DNA of 64,000 bases from Pseudomonas veronii (GTDB taxonomy: Bacteria; Pseudomonadota; Gammaproteobacteria; Pseudomonadales; Pseudomonadaceae), in assembly GCF_001439695.1 (NCBI RefSeq), contig NZ_JYLL01000015.1, forward strand, positions 79,368 to 143,367. Reading direction: 5' to 3'. The position numbers and the translations under genes are program-made. This document shows positions 36,294-45,338 of this stretch, one piece after another (position 1 is the first letter of the stretch; each line of letters begins with the position of its first letter). The notes beneath the pieces are model-generated. The model saw only the letters and a program-made list of their open reading frames with translations, ran no database searches and had not been told where the DNA came from.

Positions 36294-38192
36294 TCACAAC
36301 CGTGCCTGGCGTACCGCACCACTGCGCGACTTGGCCATCGCCGCCAGACGCACCGCCACATTGGCCGCACCGTAGCCGGCGTAGCCATGCTTGCGCTGGA
36401 TAATCTCGAAGAAAAACCGCCCTTCGAACGGCTCGGTGTACACATGAAACAACTCACCGCCCTGGGCGTCGCGGTCGTACAGCACGTTGTAGTACGCCAG
36501 CTCGCTGAGGAACTCGTCGTCGAAATCAAAGCGCGCCGCCAGGTCGTCGTAGTAGTTGAGCGGGATATCCAGCAGCGGCACACCCGCCTCCTTGGCCCGG
36601 CGCACTTCGGCGAAAATATCCGCGCAGTCGAAGGCAATGTGATGCACACCCGAGCCGCGATAGCTCGACAGCGCGTGGGAAATCGCGGTGTTGCGGTTTT
36701 CGGAAATATTCAGCGGCAAACGAATCGAGCTGCAACGGCTGCGCAGCGCACGGCTTTTCACCAGGCCATACGGATCAGGCAGCACCACTTCGTCATCGGC
36801 CTCGAAATCCAGCAAGCTCTTGTAGAACAGCACCCAGCTGTCGAGGCTGTCGGCAGGCAAGGCCATCGCCATGTGGTCGATGCGCAAAAGCCCGCCGCTG
36901 GTGGCAGCGGCCGGTTGCAGATTGAAATCGGTGTCGTATACGCCTTCGCTTGGGTCCACCAGGTAAATCAGGCTACCGTCCGGCGCGCGCACCGCCGCCA
37001 ATTCCAGCTCATTCGGCCCGACCAGGCCACGATACGGCTGGCCCTTGTAGGCCACCGCCCGCTCCAGGGCCTTGGCGCTGTCCTTGACCCGAATCGCGGT
37101 GGCGCACAGCGACGGCCCATGCGCCTCGAAAAAGTTGTGGGCGAAGGAGTAGGGCTCGCAGTTGAGGATCAGGTTGATATCGCCCTGACGCAGCAGGCTG
37201 ACGCTCTTGGAGCGATGCTGGCCGGCCTTGACGAAGCCCAGGCGCTCCAGCCATTGGGTCAGCTTGGCGCCAAGGTCTTCGTCCACGGCAAACTCAAGGA
37301 ACTCGATGCCGTCGTATTCGCTGGCGGGCGGGGTTTCGAAGAGAATATCCAGCGGTGCGGCAGGGCGTTCCTGCGCCAGGCGTTGGCGGGTTTTCTCTTC
37401 CAGGTAGAGCAGCGAGCGCAGGCCGTCCGCCGCGTTGGCTCGGGTTGGCGCGGCACGGAAGCCGTCGTTGAAGATTTCCAGGGACAGCGGCCCGGTATAG
37501 CCGCTCTTGATGATCGGCGCGAGAAAACCCGCCAGGTCGAATTCGCCTTGGCCGGGGAAGCAACGGAAGTGTCGGCTCCACTCCAGCACATCCATGGCCA
37601 GGATCGGTGCATCGGCCATCTGCACAAAGAAGATCTTGTCGCCGGGGATCTCGGCGATGGCGCTCGGGTCGCCCTTGAGCGACAGGGTGTGGAAGCTGTC
37701 GAGCAACACCCCGAGGCTCGGGTGATCGACCTGACGCACCAGGTTCCACACCTGCTGCCAGGTGTTCACATGCCGGCCCCAGGCCAGCGCTTCATAGCCG
37801 ATGCGCAAGCCACGGCGGCCGGCGTGTTCGGCGAGCAGGCTGAGGTCATCGAGTAGAATACGTTCATCGCCCACGCAATCGGCCGAGGCGTTGCTGCACA
37901 CCAGCACCAGGTCGGTGCCCAGCTCGTGCATCAGGTCGAACTTACGCTCGGCGCGCTCCAGGTTGCGCGCCAGGCGGTCGCGGCGGCAGCCTTCAAAGTC
38001 GCGGAATGGCTGAAACAAGGTGATGGCCAGGCCCAAGTCAGTGCATATTTGCCTGACTTCCCGCGGGCTGCCGTCGTAATACAACAGGTCGTTCTCGAAG
38101 ATCTCGACCCCATCAAACCCGGCGGCAGCAATGGCTTCGAGCTTTTCCGGCAGGGTGCCGCTCAAGGAAACAGTGGCGATGGAACGTTGCAT
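36294..38192 (-). CDS. quiC: 3-Dehydroshikimate dehydratase, two-domain QuiC type
   Basis: 632 residues. Residues 1-280 form a sugar-phosphate-isomerase-like TIM barrel (MQRSIATVSLSGTLPEKLEA; metal ligands in LGVLLDSFHTL and SLEIFNDGFR). Residues about 290-632 form a vicinal-oxygen-chelate region resembling 4-hydroxyphenylpyruvate dioxygenase (GVHHIAFDCADIFAEVRRAK, FFEIIQRKHGYAGYG). This fusion is the pseudomonad QuiC1, which dehydrates 3-dehydroshikimate to protocatechuate with its N-terminal domain. Divergent from the MFS gene, sharing a 210-bp promoter region. Confidence 0.92.
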   Translation of the reverse strand: MQRSIATVSLSGTLPEKLEAIAAAGFDGVEIFENDLLYYDGSPREVRQICTDLGLAITLFQPFRDFEGCRRDRLARNLERAERKFDLMHELGTDLVLVCSNASADCVGDERILLDDLSLLAEHAGRRGLRIGYEALAWGRHVNTWQQVWNLVRQVDHPSLGVLLDSFHTLSLKGDPSAIAEIPGDKIFFVQMADAPILAMDVLEWSRHFRCFPGQGEFDLAGFLAPIIKSGYTGPLSLEIFNDGFRAAPTRANAADGLRSLLYLEEKTRQRLAQERPAAPLDILFETPPASEYDGIEFLEFAVDEDLGAKLTQWLERLGFVKAGQHRSKSVSLLRQGDINLILNCEPYSFAHNFFEAHGPSLCATAIRVKDSAKALERAVAYKGQPYRGLVGPNELELAAVRAPDGSLIYLVDPSEGVYDTDFNLQPAAATSGGLLRIDHMAMALPADSLDSWVLFYKSLLDFEADDEVVLPDPYGLVKSRALRSRCSSIRLPLNISENRNTAISHALSSYRGSGVHHIAFDCADIFAEVRRAKEAGVPLLDIPLNYYDDLAARFDFDDEFLSELAYYNVLYDRDAQGGELFHVYTEPFEGRFFFEIIQRKHGYAGYGAANVAVRLAAMAKSRSGAVRQARL

Positions 38193-38402
38193 GGGGCGAC
38201 TCCCGGCAATTGTTATTTACAGTAAATTATTCGCCCCCTAGCCTAATGCAGCAATTGAAATGTACGAACCAGTTAGTTTTCAGGGCGATTATCGAACACA
38301 ATGGGCATTGGCGAATTGACGATTTTTTAGCCACTGCGCACCATCGATTCCGTAACAAAACCCAGAACACACCATAAAAATTTCAAAAACGGGTAAACCC
38401 TC

Positions 38403-39737
38403 ATGCCTTCGCAAAACTCAGTCCTGGCTGCGCGCCCGGCCAACCCGCACGCCGGCATCGGCGACAAGATCCGCGGTGCAATGGCCGTCGGTAAAACTCG
38501 CTGGGGCATGCTGGCCCTGGTGTTCTTCGCGACCACACTCAACTACATCGACCGCGCCGCCCTCGGCGTGATGCAACCGATCCTGGCCAAAGAAATGAGC
38601 TGGACGGCGATGGACTACGCCAACATCAACTTCTGGTTCCAGGTCGGCTACGCGATTGGCTTTGTGCTGCAAGGCCGGCTGATCGACCGCGTAGGTGTCA
38701 AGCGCGTGTTCTTCTGCGCGGTGCTGCTGTGGAGCGTGGCTACCGGCGCCCACGGCCTGGCCACCTCGGCCGTCGGCTTCATGGTTTGCCGCTTTATCCT
38801 CGGGCTGACCGAGGCCGCCAACTACCCGGCCTGCGTCAAGACCACCCGCCTGTGGTTCCCCGCCGGCGAGCGCGCAGTGGCCACCGGCATCTTCAACGCC
38901 GGTACCAACGTCGGCGCGATGATGACGCCGATGCTGCTGCCGTTGATCCTGCATGTGTGGGGCTGGCAAGCAGCGTTCCTGTGCATGTCGGCACTCGGTG
39001 GGATCTGGCTGCTGTTCTGGGGTTTGAAGTACTACAACCCGGAAGAGCATCCGACGGTTAAGCAATCCGAATTGGACTACGTGCAACGGGAAGTCGAACC
39101 GGAACAGCCCCGCGTCCCCTTCAGCCGTATCCTGCGCATGCGCGGCACTTGGGCCTTCGCCATCGCCTACTCGCTGACCGCACCGGTGTTCTGGTTCTAC
39201 CTGTACTGGCTGCCGCCGTTCTTGAACCAGCAATACAACCTGGGCATCAACGTCACGCAGATGGGTATCCCGCTGATCATCATTTACCTGACCGCCGACT
39301 TCGGCAGCGTCGGCGGTGGGATTCTGTCGTCGTTCCTGATCGGCCGCGGGATGAATTCGATCAAGGCGCGGCTGCTGTCGATGCTGCTGTTCGCCTGCTG
39401 CATCATCGGGGTGATCATGGCCGCCGGTTCCAGCCAGTTGTGGGTCGCGGTGTTCGCCATCTCCCTGGCGATTGGCGCACACCAGGCCTGGACCGCCAAC
39501 ATCTGGAGCCTGGTGATGGACTACACGCCCAAGCACATGATGAGTACGGTATTCGGCTTCGGCGGCATGTGCGCGGCCATCGGCGGCATGTTCATGACCC
39601 AGATTGTCGGCCACATCCTGACCGTGACGAACAACAACTACACCGTGCTGTTCACCCTGATCCCGGCGATGTACTTCATCGCGCTGACCTGGATGTACTT
39701 CATGGCACCGCGCAAGATTCCCAGGGTCGACGCCTGA
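38403..39737 (+). CDS. MFS transporter, ACS type, probable quinate/shikimate uptake
   Basis: 444 residues, about 12 membrane helices. NYIDRAALGVMQPILAKEMS in helix 1, GRLIDRVGVKRVFFCAVLLW in the A-loop and RFILGLTEAANYPACVKTTR are diagnostic of the anion:cation symporter family. Its placement opposite quiC and in a quinate cluster suggests uptake of quinate, shikimate or protocatechuate. Substrate is inferred from context. Confidence 0.85.
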   Translation: MPSQNSVLAARPANPHAGIGDKIRGAMAVGKTRWGMLALVFFATTLNYIDRAALGVMQPILAKEMSWTAMDYANINFWFQVGYAIGFVLQGRLIDRVGVKRVFFCAVLLWSVATGAHGLATSAVGFMVCRFILGLTEAANYPACVKTTRLWFPAGERAVATGIFNAGTNVGAMMTPMLLPLILHVWGWQAAFLCMSALGGIWLLFWGLKYYNPEEHPTVKQSELDYVQREVEPEQPRVPFSRILRMRGTWAFAIAYSLTAPVFWFYLYWLPPFLNQQYNLGINVTQMGIPLIIIYLTADFGSVGGGILSSFLIGRGMNSIKARLLSMLLFACCIIGVIMAAGSSQLWVAVFAISLAIGAHQAWTANIWSLVMDYTPKHMMSTVFGFGGMCAAIGGMFMTQIVGHILTVTNNNYTVLFTLIPAMYFIALTWMYFMAPRKIPRVDA

Positions 39738-39738
39738 T

Positions 39739-40617
39739 TCAGCGCCGCCGCTGCTGCCAGGCAGCGGCCAACCCGCTCATGCAGATCACCCCGATGCCGA
39801 CCACCGTGGTCAAGTCGGGGGTATGCGCAAACACCAGCCAGCCCAACACGCCCGCAAACACGATCTGGCAATAGCCGAACGGCGCCAGCAAGGCCGGCGC
39901 CGCGAAGCGGAAGGCCTGGGTCAGCAGCAAGTGCGCGGTCATCCCGCAGGTGCCCAACGCCAGCATCAACACGCCGTGCCACAGGGTTGGCACTTGCCAG
40001 AAGAACGGCACCATCGCACTCATCACCAAGGTATTGCACAGGCCGGCGAAGAAGTTACTGGTGGTGGGCGTGTCGTATTGGCTGAGGATGCGCGTGAGCA
40101 GTTGGTAGAAGCAGAAGAACAATGCCGAGCACAGCGGCAGCAGCACCGCCGGGGTGAACAGTTCACCGCCCGGGTGGATGATCACCAGCACCCCGACAAA
40201 CCCGCAGATCACCGCCAGCCATTGGCCACGCGTCACGTGTTCACCGAGCAGGGGCACCGACAGCGCCGTCACCAGGATCGGTGCGAGGAAGTTCACTGCG
40301 GTGGCTTCCGCCAGCGGGATGTAATGCAGCGCGGCGGTAAAAAACAGGCTGGTGCCCAACAGGCACAAGGCCCGCACCACCTGCATCCCCGGCCGCTTGC
40401 TGCGCAGCACGCGCAAGCCCGATTGCGGCAGGAAAATCCCGGCCATCAACAAGGTATGCACCAGGTAACGCGCCCACACCACCATCACGATCGGGTAGAA
40501 CCCGGCCAGGAATTTGGACAAGGCGTCGTGGCTGGAGAACAGAAAAGTCGCCACCACAATCAGCAGAATGCCTTTGAAGGGATGGTTGACGCCGGAAAGT
40601 GGGGTGCTGACAGTCAT
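39739..40617 (-). CDS. DMT-superfamily (EamA) transporter
   Basis: 292 residues with ten membrane helices in two EamA repeats (first: LLIVVATFLFSSHDALSKFL; second beginning PLCSALFFCFYQLLTRIL). EamA proteins are drug/metabolite exporters. It converges with the quinate MFS gene, separated by one base, and is not obviously part of the pathway. Confidence 0.88.
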   Translation of the reverse strand: MTVSTPLSGVNHPFKGILLIVVATFLFSSHDALSKFLAGFYPIVMVVWARYLVHTLLMAGIFLPQSGLRVLRSKRPGMQVVRALCLLGTSLFFTAALHYIPLAEATAVNFLAPILVTALSVPLLGEHVTRGQWLAVICGFVGVLVIIHPGGELFTPAVLLPLCSALFFCFYQLLTRILSQYDTPTTSNFFAGLCNTLVMSAMVPFFWQVPTLWHGVLMLALGTCGMTAHLLLTQAFRFAAPALLAPFGYCQIVFAGVLGWLVFAHTPDLTTVVGIGVICMSGLAAAWQQRRR

Positions 40618-40802
40618 TGAATTCTCTTGCGTGGCGGGCTGAACGCGGTGGTACTCAACCCGTTAATCTAGCAGTCGGGCATGCGTCTGCCCCAAGAGCA
40701 TAACCAAACACAGTGCGAACAGCGCACTAAATCACTGCAACCGAGTCCAACGCTGCACGTTCGCCCCGGCGTTGCACACTTTTTAACCAAGGCCTTGCCG
40801 CT

Positions 40803-41216
40803 ATGAAAAAAACTGTCTTTCTTCTGTCTACCCTTGCCCTGCTCACCGCGTGCAACCAAGAGTCCAAGGCGCCCGCCAAACCGGCGCCGCCTTCCGTGCA
40901 AGCGACCCTGGTGCCGCAAACCCCACCCACCGACAGCTGGGTTGGCAAATGGATCGGCGTCGAAGGCTTGCACCTGACCATCGCCAAGGACGACAGCATC
41001 GGCCGTGGCCACTACCTTCTTACCATGCAATACGGCCTCGACGCCGACGCCGCCGGCACCTTCAAAGGTGAAGCGGCCGAAGACGGCATCGCCTTCACCC
41101 GCCCCGATGGCCCGCAACAGCTGCGCGCCGGTGACGGTGCGGCAACCGGGTTGAAATGGCTGGCGGATAAAAAGAACTGCCTGATCGTCGCCACCGGCGA
41201 AGGCTATTGCCGTTAA
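40803..41216 (+). CDS. Small lipoprotein of unknown function
   Basis: 137 residues. MKKTVFLLSTLALLTAC ends in a lipobox with lipidated Cys17, then a Pro/Ala-rich spacer (residues 18-45), then a compact domain starting WVGKWIGVEGLHLTIAKDD and holding a late Cys pair. The core pattern of alternating strands suggests a small beta barrel. It lies upstream of a zinc metallopeptidase on the same strand with 44 bp between; function not recognised. Confidence 0.75.
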   Translation: MKKTVFLLSTLALLTACNQESKAPAKPAPPSVQATLVPQTPPTDSWVGKWIGVEGLHLTIAKDDSIGRGHYLLTMQYGLDADAAGTFKGEAAEDGIAFTRPDGPQQLRAGDGAATGLKWLADKKNCLIVATGEGYCR

Positions 41217-41260
41217 TCACGACCATAATCAATCACGCTTAGCACACAGAGGATTGCCCC

Positions 41261-42148
41261 ATGCTATGGAAAAAAGGCCGACGCAGCGACAACGTGGTGG
41301 ATGCCCGCGATGACAGTGGCGGTGGTGGTGGCGGCATGCGTTTTGGCGGCGGCAAGGGCCTGAGCCTGACCGCGATTGTGTTGATCGTCGGCATCGGCTG
41401 GCTGACCGGCCAGGACCCGCTGCAGATCCTCGGCCAATTGACCGGCCAGTTGGAGCAGGCGCCCTCGGTGAGCACCCCGTCGCGCCAGGCGCCGCCGGCC
41501 AATGATGAGCAAACCGACTTTGTCCGTGCAGTGCTCGGCGATACCGAAGACACCTGGGCCCAGGTGTTCCAGGAAAACGGCTTGGCCTACAAGAACCCGA
41601 AACTGATTCTGTTCCGTGGCCGGGTCAATTCCGCCTGCGGTGGCGCCACGTCCGCCAGCGGCCCGTTCTATTGCCCGGCGGATCAGCAGGTGTACCTGGA
41701 CCTGGATTTCTTCCGGGAAATGTCGCAACGCTTCCAGGCCGCCGGCGATTTTGCCCAGGCCTACGTGATCGCCCACGAAGTCGGGCACCACGTGCAGACC
41801 TTGCTCGGCATCTCGTCGAAGATCCAGGCTGCGCGCCAGCAAGGCCGGCAGATGCAAGGCGACGGCGGCCTGCTGGTGCGTCAGGAGCTACAGGCCGACT
41901 GCTTTGCCGGCGTGTGGGCCAACCGCGCGCAAAAACGCCTGAACTGGCTGGAACCCGGCGATATCGAAGAAGCGCTGAATGCGGCCAACGCGATTGGCGA
42001 TGACCGTTTGCAGCAACAGGGCCAGGGCCGTGTCGTGCCGGACTCGTTCACCCACGGCACCTCGGCGCAGCGCGTGCGTTGGTTCAAGACCGGCTTTGCC
42101 CAAGGCCAGATCACTCAATGCGACACCTTCGCGGCCAAGAGTCTTTAA
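41261..42148 (+). CDS. YpfJ-type neutral zinc metallopeptidase
   Basis: 295 residues. One membrane helix near the N-terminus (LSLTAIVLIVGIGWLTG). The zinc motif VIAHEVGHHVQTLLG (HEVGHH) sits at about residue 170 and is followed by VRQELQADCFAGVWAN, where the downstream Glu/Asp complete the site. Most of the chain should be periplasmic. YpfJ/neutral zinc metallopeptidase family; physiological substrate unknown. Stop is immediately followed by the start of the hydrolase gene. Confidence 0.9.
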   Translation: MLWKKGRRSDNVVDARDDSGGGGGGMRFGGGKGLSLTAIVLIVGIGWLTGQDPLQILGQLTGQLEQAPSVSTPSRQAPPANDEQTDFVRAVLGDTEDTWAQVFQENGLAYKNPKLILFRGRVNSACGGATSASGPFYCPADQQVYLDLDFFREMSQRFQAAGDFAQAYVIAHEVGHHVQTLLGISSKIQAARQQGRQMQGDGGLLVRQELQADCFAGVWANRAQKRLNWLEPGDIEEALNAANAIGDDRLQQQGQGRVVPDSFTHGTSAQRVRWFKTGFAQGQITQCDTFAAKSL

Positions 42149-43129
42149 ATGCATACGCGATTGCGAATGCTGCTGGGTGTGCTGGTCGCCTGCAGCGCCT
42201 CCACCTGGGCCGCCGAGCAGGGGGTCAAGGCGGTCAGCCCCGAGCGCTTTCACCTGACGGCCGGCGACCTCAGCCTCGGCTTGAGCCAGGACTGGAGTAA
42301 ACCCCTGCCCAACGTCACCCGTGCGTTGATCATCGTGCATGGTCGCCTGCGCAACGCACAGACCTACCTGCAGAGCGCTGAAGACGCCGCCGAACATGCC
42401 GGGGTTGGTGGCACGACGCTGGTGGTCGCGCCGCAGTTTCTCAATGACTCGGACGTGAAACGCCATCACCTGGCCCCGCAAGTGCTGCGCTGGAACGGCA
42501 ATGACTGGATGGCCGGCGAGCCCTCCACGGGCCCCGGCCAGGTCAGTTCCTACGGCGCCCTGGACCAGATTATCGAGCACCTGGGCAACCGCACCGTGTT
42601 CCCGGCACTGAAAGAGATTGTGGTGGCCGGCCATTCCGGCGGCGGCCAGGTGGTGCAGCGCTTCGCGCTCACCGGCCAGGCTCAACCGAGCCTGCAAAGC
42701 GCGGGCATCCGCCTGCGCTATGTGGTGGCCAACCCGTCATCCTACGCCTACTTCAGCCCGCAGCGCCCGGTGCCGTTCAAGGTCGCCGACTGCCCTGGCT
42801 TCAATGACTGGAAGTACGGCATGCAACACCTGCCCGCCTATGCCAAGGGGCAAAGCGCCGAGCAACTGGAACAGGCCTATGTGTCGCGTGACATCACCTA
42901 CCTGCTGGGCCGGCAAGACACCGACCCGAACCACCCGGCGCTGGATAAAAGCTGCGAAGCCGAGACCCAGGGCGCGTACCGCCTGATTCGCGGGCACAAC
43001 TATTTCGACTACCTCAAGCAGCGCCACCCGCAACTGACCCAGAAGCTGGTGGAAGTGCCGGGGGTTGGGCATAACGGCGATGGGATCTTCACTTCGCCTG
43101 AAGGGCAGAAGGCACTGTTCTCTCAGTAA
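42149..43129 (+). CDS. Secreted alpha/beta hydrolase
   Basis: 326 residues. Signal peptide MHTRLRMLLGVLVACSASTWA. The nucleophile elbow is VVAGHSGGGQVVQRF (GHSGG), the oxyanion region is RALIIVHGRLRNA, and the likely catalytic His is near the end in VPGVGHNGDGIF. Starts directly at the preceding stop codon, implying translational coupling. Substrate unknown. Confidence 0.85.
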   Translation: MHTRLRMLLGVLVACSASTWAAEQGVKAVSPERFHLTAGDLSLGLSQDWSKPLPNVTRALIIVHGRLRNAQTYLQSAEDAAEHAGVGGTTLVVAPQFLNDSDVKRHHLAPQVLRWNGNDWMAGEPSTGPGQVSSYGALDQIIEHLGNRTVFPALKEIVVAGHSGGGQVVQRFALTGQAQPSLQSAGIRLRYVVANPSSYAYFSPQRPVPFKVADCPGFNDWKYGMQHLPAYAKGQSAEQLEQAYVSRDITYLLGRQDTDPNHPALDKSCEAETQGAYRLIRGHNYFDYLKQRHPQLTQKLVEVPGVGHNGDGIFTSPEGQKALFSQ

Positions 43130-43153
43130 TACCTGCAGAAACCGGCTCAACCT

Positions 43154-43184
43154 GTGGGAGGGGGCAAGCCCCCTCCCACATTTG
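43154..43184. repeat. Perfect single REP palindrome
   Basis: TGTGGGAGGGGGC-AAG-CCCCCTCCCACA, a near-perfect inverted repeat between convergent genes. It may also terminate transcription, although no T run follows. Confidence 0.85.
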
Positions 43185-43188
43185 ATCT

Positions 43189-43788
43189 CTATTGCCCGGG
43201 CTGGATCATCCGGCGCAGTACCGCGCAGTCTGCGGCATGCCAATCAGCCAGCTCGGGCCACGGGTTTTCCGGCAGGTTGACCAACACTGTTCTGGTCCCC
43301 GCTGCCCGGCCGCAATCCAGGTCAAAGCGGTAATCCCCCACCATCACCATCGCACTGGGCGATACATCCCAGGCCGCCGCCAGTTTCAGCAGGCCGCCTG
43401 GGTCGGGCTTGGGTGGCGCATCATCGCGCCCCAGTACATCCTCGACGGCAAAGCAGTCCGCCAGGCCAATCGCTTCCAACGTCACATGCGCCAGCTCCCG
43501 CGCGTTGCGGGTCAGGATGCCCAGGCGACAACCCCGCCCGGCCAATTCCCGCACGAGTTCCACCGAGCCTTGCGCCGCGACCGAACCCAGCGCCAGCTCG
43601 CGCTCATGCTCCAGCAACCAGGCATGTTTGGCCGCCGCGACATCCGCCGGCAATGCTGCGAGGTGGGTGAGGATGTCATCCTCGGGCGGAATATCCAGCG
43701 CTACGCGAATGGCCGCGAAATCATGCACGGCCACCGTGAGGGTGCCGTCCATGTCGAACACCCAATGTTTAATCTGCGCCAGGCTCAT
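43189..43788 (-). CDS. HAD-IA phosphatase (phosphoglycolate-phosphatase-like)
   Basis: 199 residues. Motif I FDMDGTLTVAVHDF, motif II LGILTRNARELAHV (Thr), Lys in motif III and motif IV MVMVGDYRFDLDCGRAAG, a complete HAD active site with an HAD-IA cap. It hydrolyses a small phosphomonoester, not specified by sequence. The start overlaps the tesB stop by 4 bases, so they form one minus-strand transcription unit. Confidence 0.88.
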   Translation of the reverse strand: MSLAQIKHWVFDMDGTLTVAVHDFAAIRVALDIPPEDDILTHLAALPADVAAAKHAWLLEHERELALGSVAAQGSVELVRELAGRGCRLGILTRNARELAHVTLEAIGLADCFAVEDVLGRDDAPPKPDPGGLLKLAAAWDVSPSAMVMVGDYRFDLDCGRAAGTRTVLVNLPENPWPELADWHAADCAVLRRMIQPGQ

Positions 43789-44654
43789 GCCCAGTCCTTA
43801 CGGTGGCGGATCAGGCCTTCCTGAGTGACCGAGGCCACCAGTTGCCCAGCGCGGTTGTACACGCTGCCCCGCGAAAAACCACGGGAATTGCCGGCCCACG
43901 GGCTGTCCATGGCGTAGAGCAACCAGTCATCGGCGCGCAGGTCGGCGTGGAACCACAGCGCGTGGTCGAGGCTGGCGACCTGCATGTCTTTCTGCCACAC
44001 GGTCTTGCCATGGGGCAGCAGCGACGTGGTCAGCAAGCCGAAGTCCGAGGCGTAGGCCAGCAGGTACTTATGCAGCGCCGGCGTGTCGGCCAGGGCGCCG
44101 TCGGCGCGGAACCACACGTACTTGACCGGGTCGGACGGCTGCGGGTTGAACGGGTCTTTTTCGGTCACCGGGCGCACTTCGATCGGCTTGGGGCACAGCA
44201 ACTTGTCGCGCATGTGCTCGGGGATCAGGTGGACGCGCTGCTTGGTCAGCTCCAGCTCCGACGGCAGGTTTTCCGGGCCGACCACCGCAGGCATGCTGGT
44301 CTGGTGCTCGAAGCCGGCTTCGTCGTACTGGAACGACGCGCTGCAGGTAAAAATCGGGTGGCCCTTCTGGATCGCCGTCACGCGGCGTGTGCTGAAGCTG
44401 CCGCCATCGCGCACGCGGTCCACCGAATACACCACCGGCAATGCGGCATCGCCGGGGCGCAGAAAATAACCGTGCAAAGAATGCACGTGCCGCTCGGCTT
44501 CTACGGTCTGGCTGGCAGCCGACAGCGACTGGCCGAGCACTTGCCCGCCGAACAGTTGGCGAAAACCCAGGTCCTGGCTGCGGCCGCGAAAGAGGTTTTC
44601 CTCGATCGGCTCCAGGGTCAGCAAGTCCACCAGATCTTCCAATACTTGGCTCAT
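43785..44654 (-). CDS. tesB: Acyl-CoA thioesterase II
   Basis: 289 residues from the ATG at 44652-44654 (MSQVLEDLVDLLTLEPIEEN), after GGAGTTGCTCT. Double hot-dog fold: LFGGQVLGQSLSAASQTV in the first half, and the C-terminal SLDHALWFHADLRADDWLLY carrying the catalytic Asp. It hydrolyses medium and long acyl-CoAs to fatty acid and CoA. It overlaps the following HAD gene by 4 bases and lies downstream of a GNAT gene. Confidence 0.95.
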   Translation of the reverse strand: MSQVLEDLVDLLTLEPIEENLFRGRSQDLGFRQLFGGQVLGQSLSAASQTVEAERHVHSLHGYFLRPGDAALPVVYSVDRVRDGGSFSTRRVTAIQKGHPIFTCSASFQYDEAGFEHQTSMPAVVGPENLPSELELTKQRVHLIPEHMRDKLLCPKPIEVRPVTEKDPFNPQPSDPVKYVWFRADGALADTPALHKYLLAYASDFGLLTTSLLPHGKTVWQKDMQVASLDHALWFHADLRADDWLLYAMDSPWAGNSRGFSRGSVYNRAGQLVASVTQEGLIRHRKDWA

Positions 44655-44692
44655 AGAGCAACTCCTACAATCTATGGGGCATTCCGGGCTGC

Positions 44693-45262
44693 TTATCCGT
44701 GCAGCGTGTCCAACCATTGGGCGCGGGTGATGCGGTACAAAACATGCGGGCGCAGCGGGTCATCGGCCGCGACCTTGGGATGTTCAAAATCTGCCTGGGG
44801 ATCGTAATGCATCCCGATGGCTTGCATGACTTTTTGTGATGGCAGATTGGTTTGGGTGGTGAAGGCAACGATTTCGTCCAACTGCAGGCGGTCGAAACCA
44901 CAACGCAACGCGGTCCATGCCGCCTCGCTGGCATACCCCAGGCCCCAATGCTCACGCGCCAGGCGCCAGCCGATTTCCACCGCAGGGGTGAAGGCGGTTT
45001 CAAAGCTGACATTCTGCAACCCGGTCAGGCCGATGAACTCGCCGCTGTCCTTGCGCTGCAAGGCCCACAGGCCGAAGCCGTATTCGGCGAAATGCCCACG
45101 AATCCGGCCGATCAACGCGGCGCTTTCCAGGCGGTCCAATCGGGCCGGGAAATAACGCATCACCTGCGGGTCGGCGCACATGTGCGCAAACGCCGGCAGG
45201 TCGGCATCGCGCCATTGGCGCAGCACCAGGCGTGCGCTGTGCAATTCCAGTATCGGCTCCAT
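44693..45262 (-). CDS. GNAT N-acetyltransferase (RimJ/RimL type)
   Basis: 189 residues from the ATG at 45260-45262 (MEPILELHSARLVLRQWRDA) after GGGAGGGGG. GNAT acetyl-CoA loop: EIGWRLAREHWGLGYASEAA, then the motif-B segment EIVAFTTQTNLPSQKVMQAI. This Acetyltransf_3 subgroup often modifies protein N-termini or small amines. It is divergent from the deacetylase-like gene with a 76-bp gap. Confidence 0.88.
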   Translation of the reverse strand: MEPILELHSARLVLRQWRDADLPAFAHMCADPQVMRYFPARLDRLESAALIGRIRGHFAEYGFGLWALQRKDSGEFIGLTGLQNVSFETAFTPAVEIGWRLAREHWGLGYASEAAWTALRCGFDRLQLDEIVAFTTQTNLPSQKVMQAIGMHYDPQADFEHPKVAADDPLRPHVLYRITRAQWLDTLHG

Positions 45263-45338
45263 GGGTCCCCCTCCCTTGCCATGTGCGTGAGTGTACCGCG
45301 CTGTTAAGATCCGTCGCAGGTTCCCGTCAGAAAATCCC

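Noticed and set aside
43154..43184. The palindrome after the alpha/beta hydrolase as a classical terminator
   Set aside because: The stem is strong but no T run follows on either strand; it fits the REP family used throughout the window.
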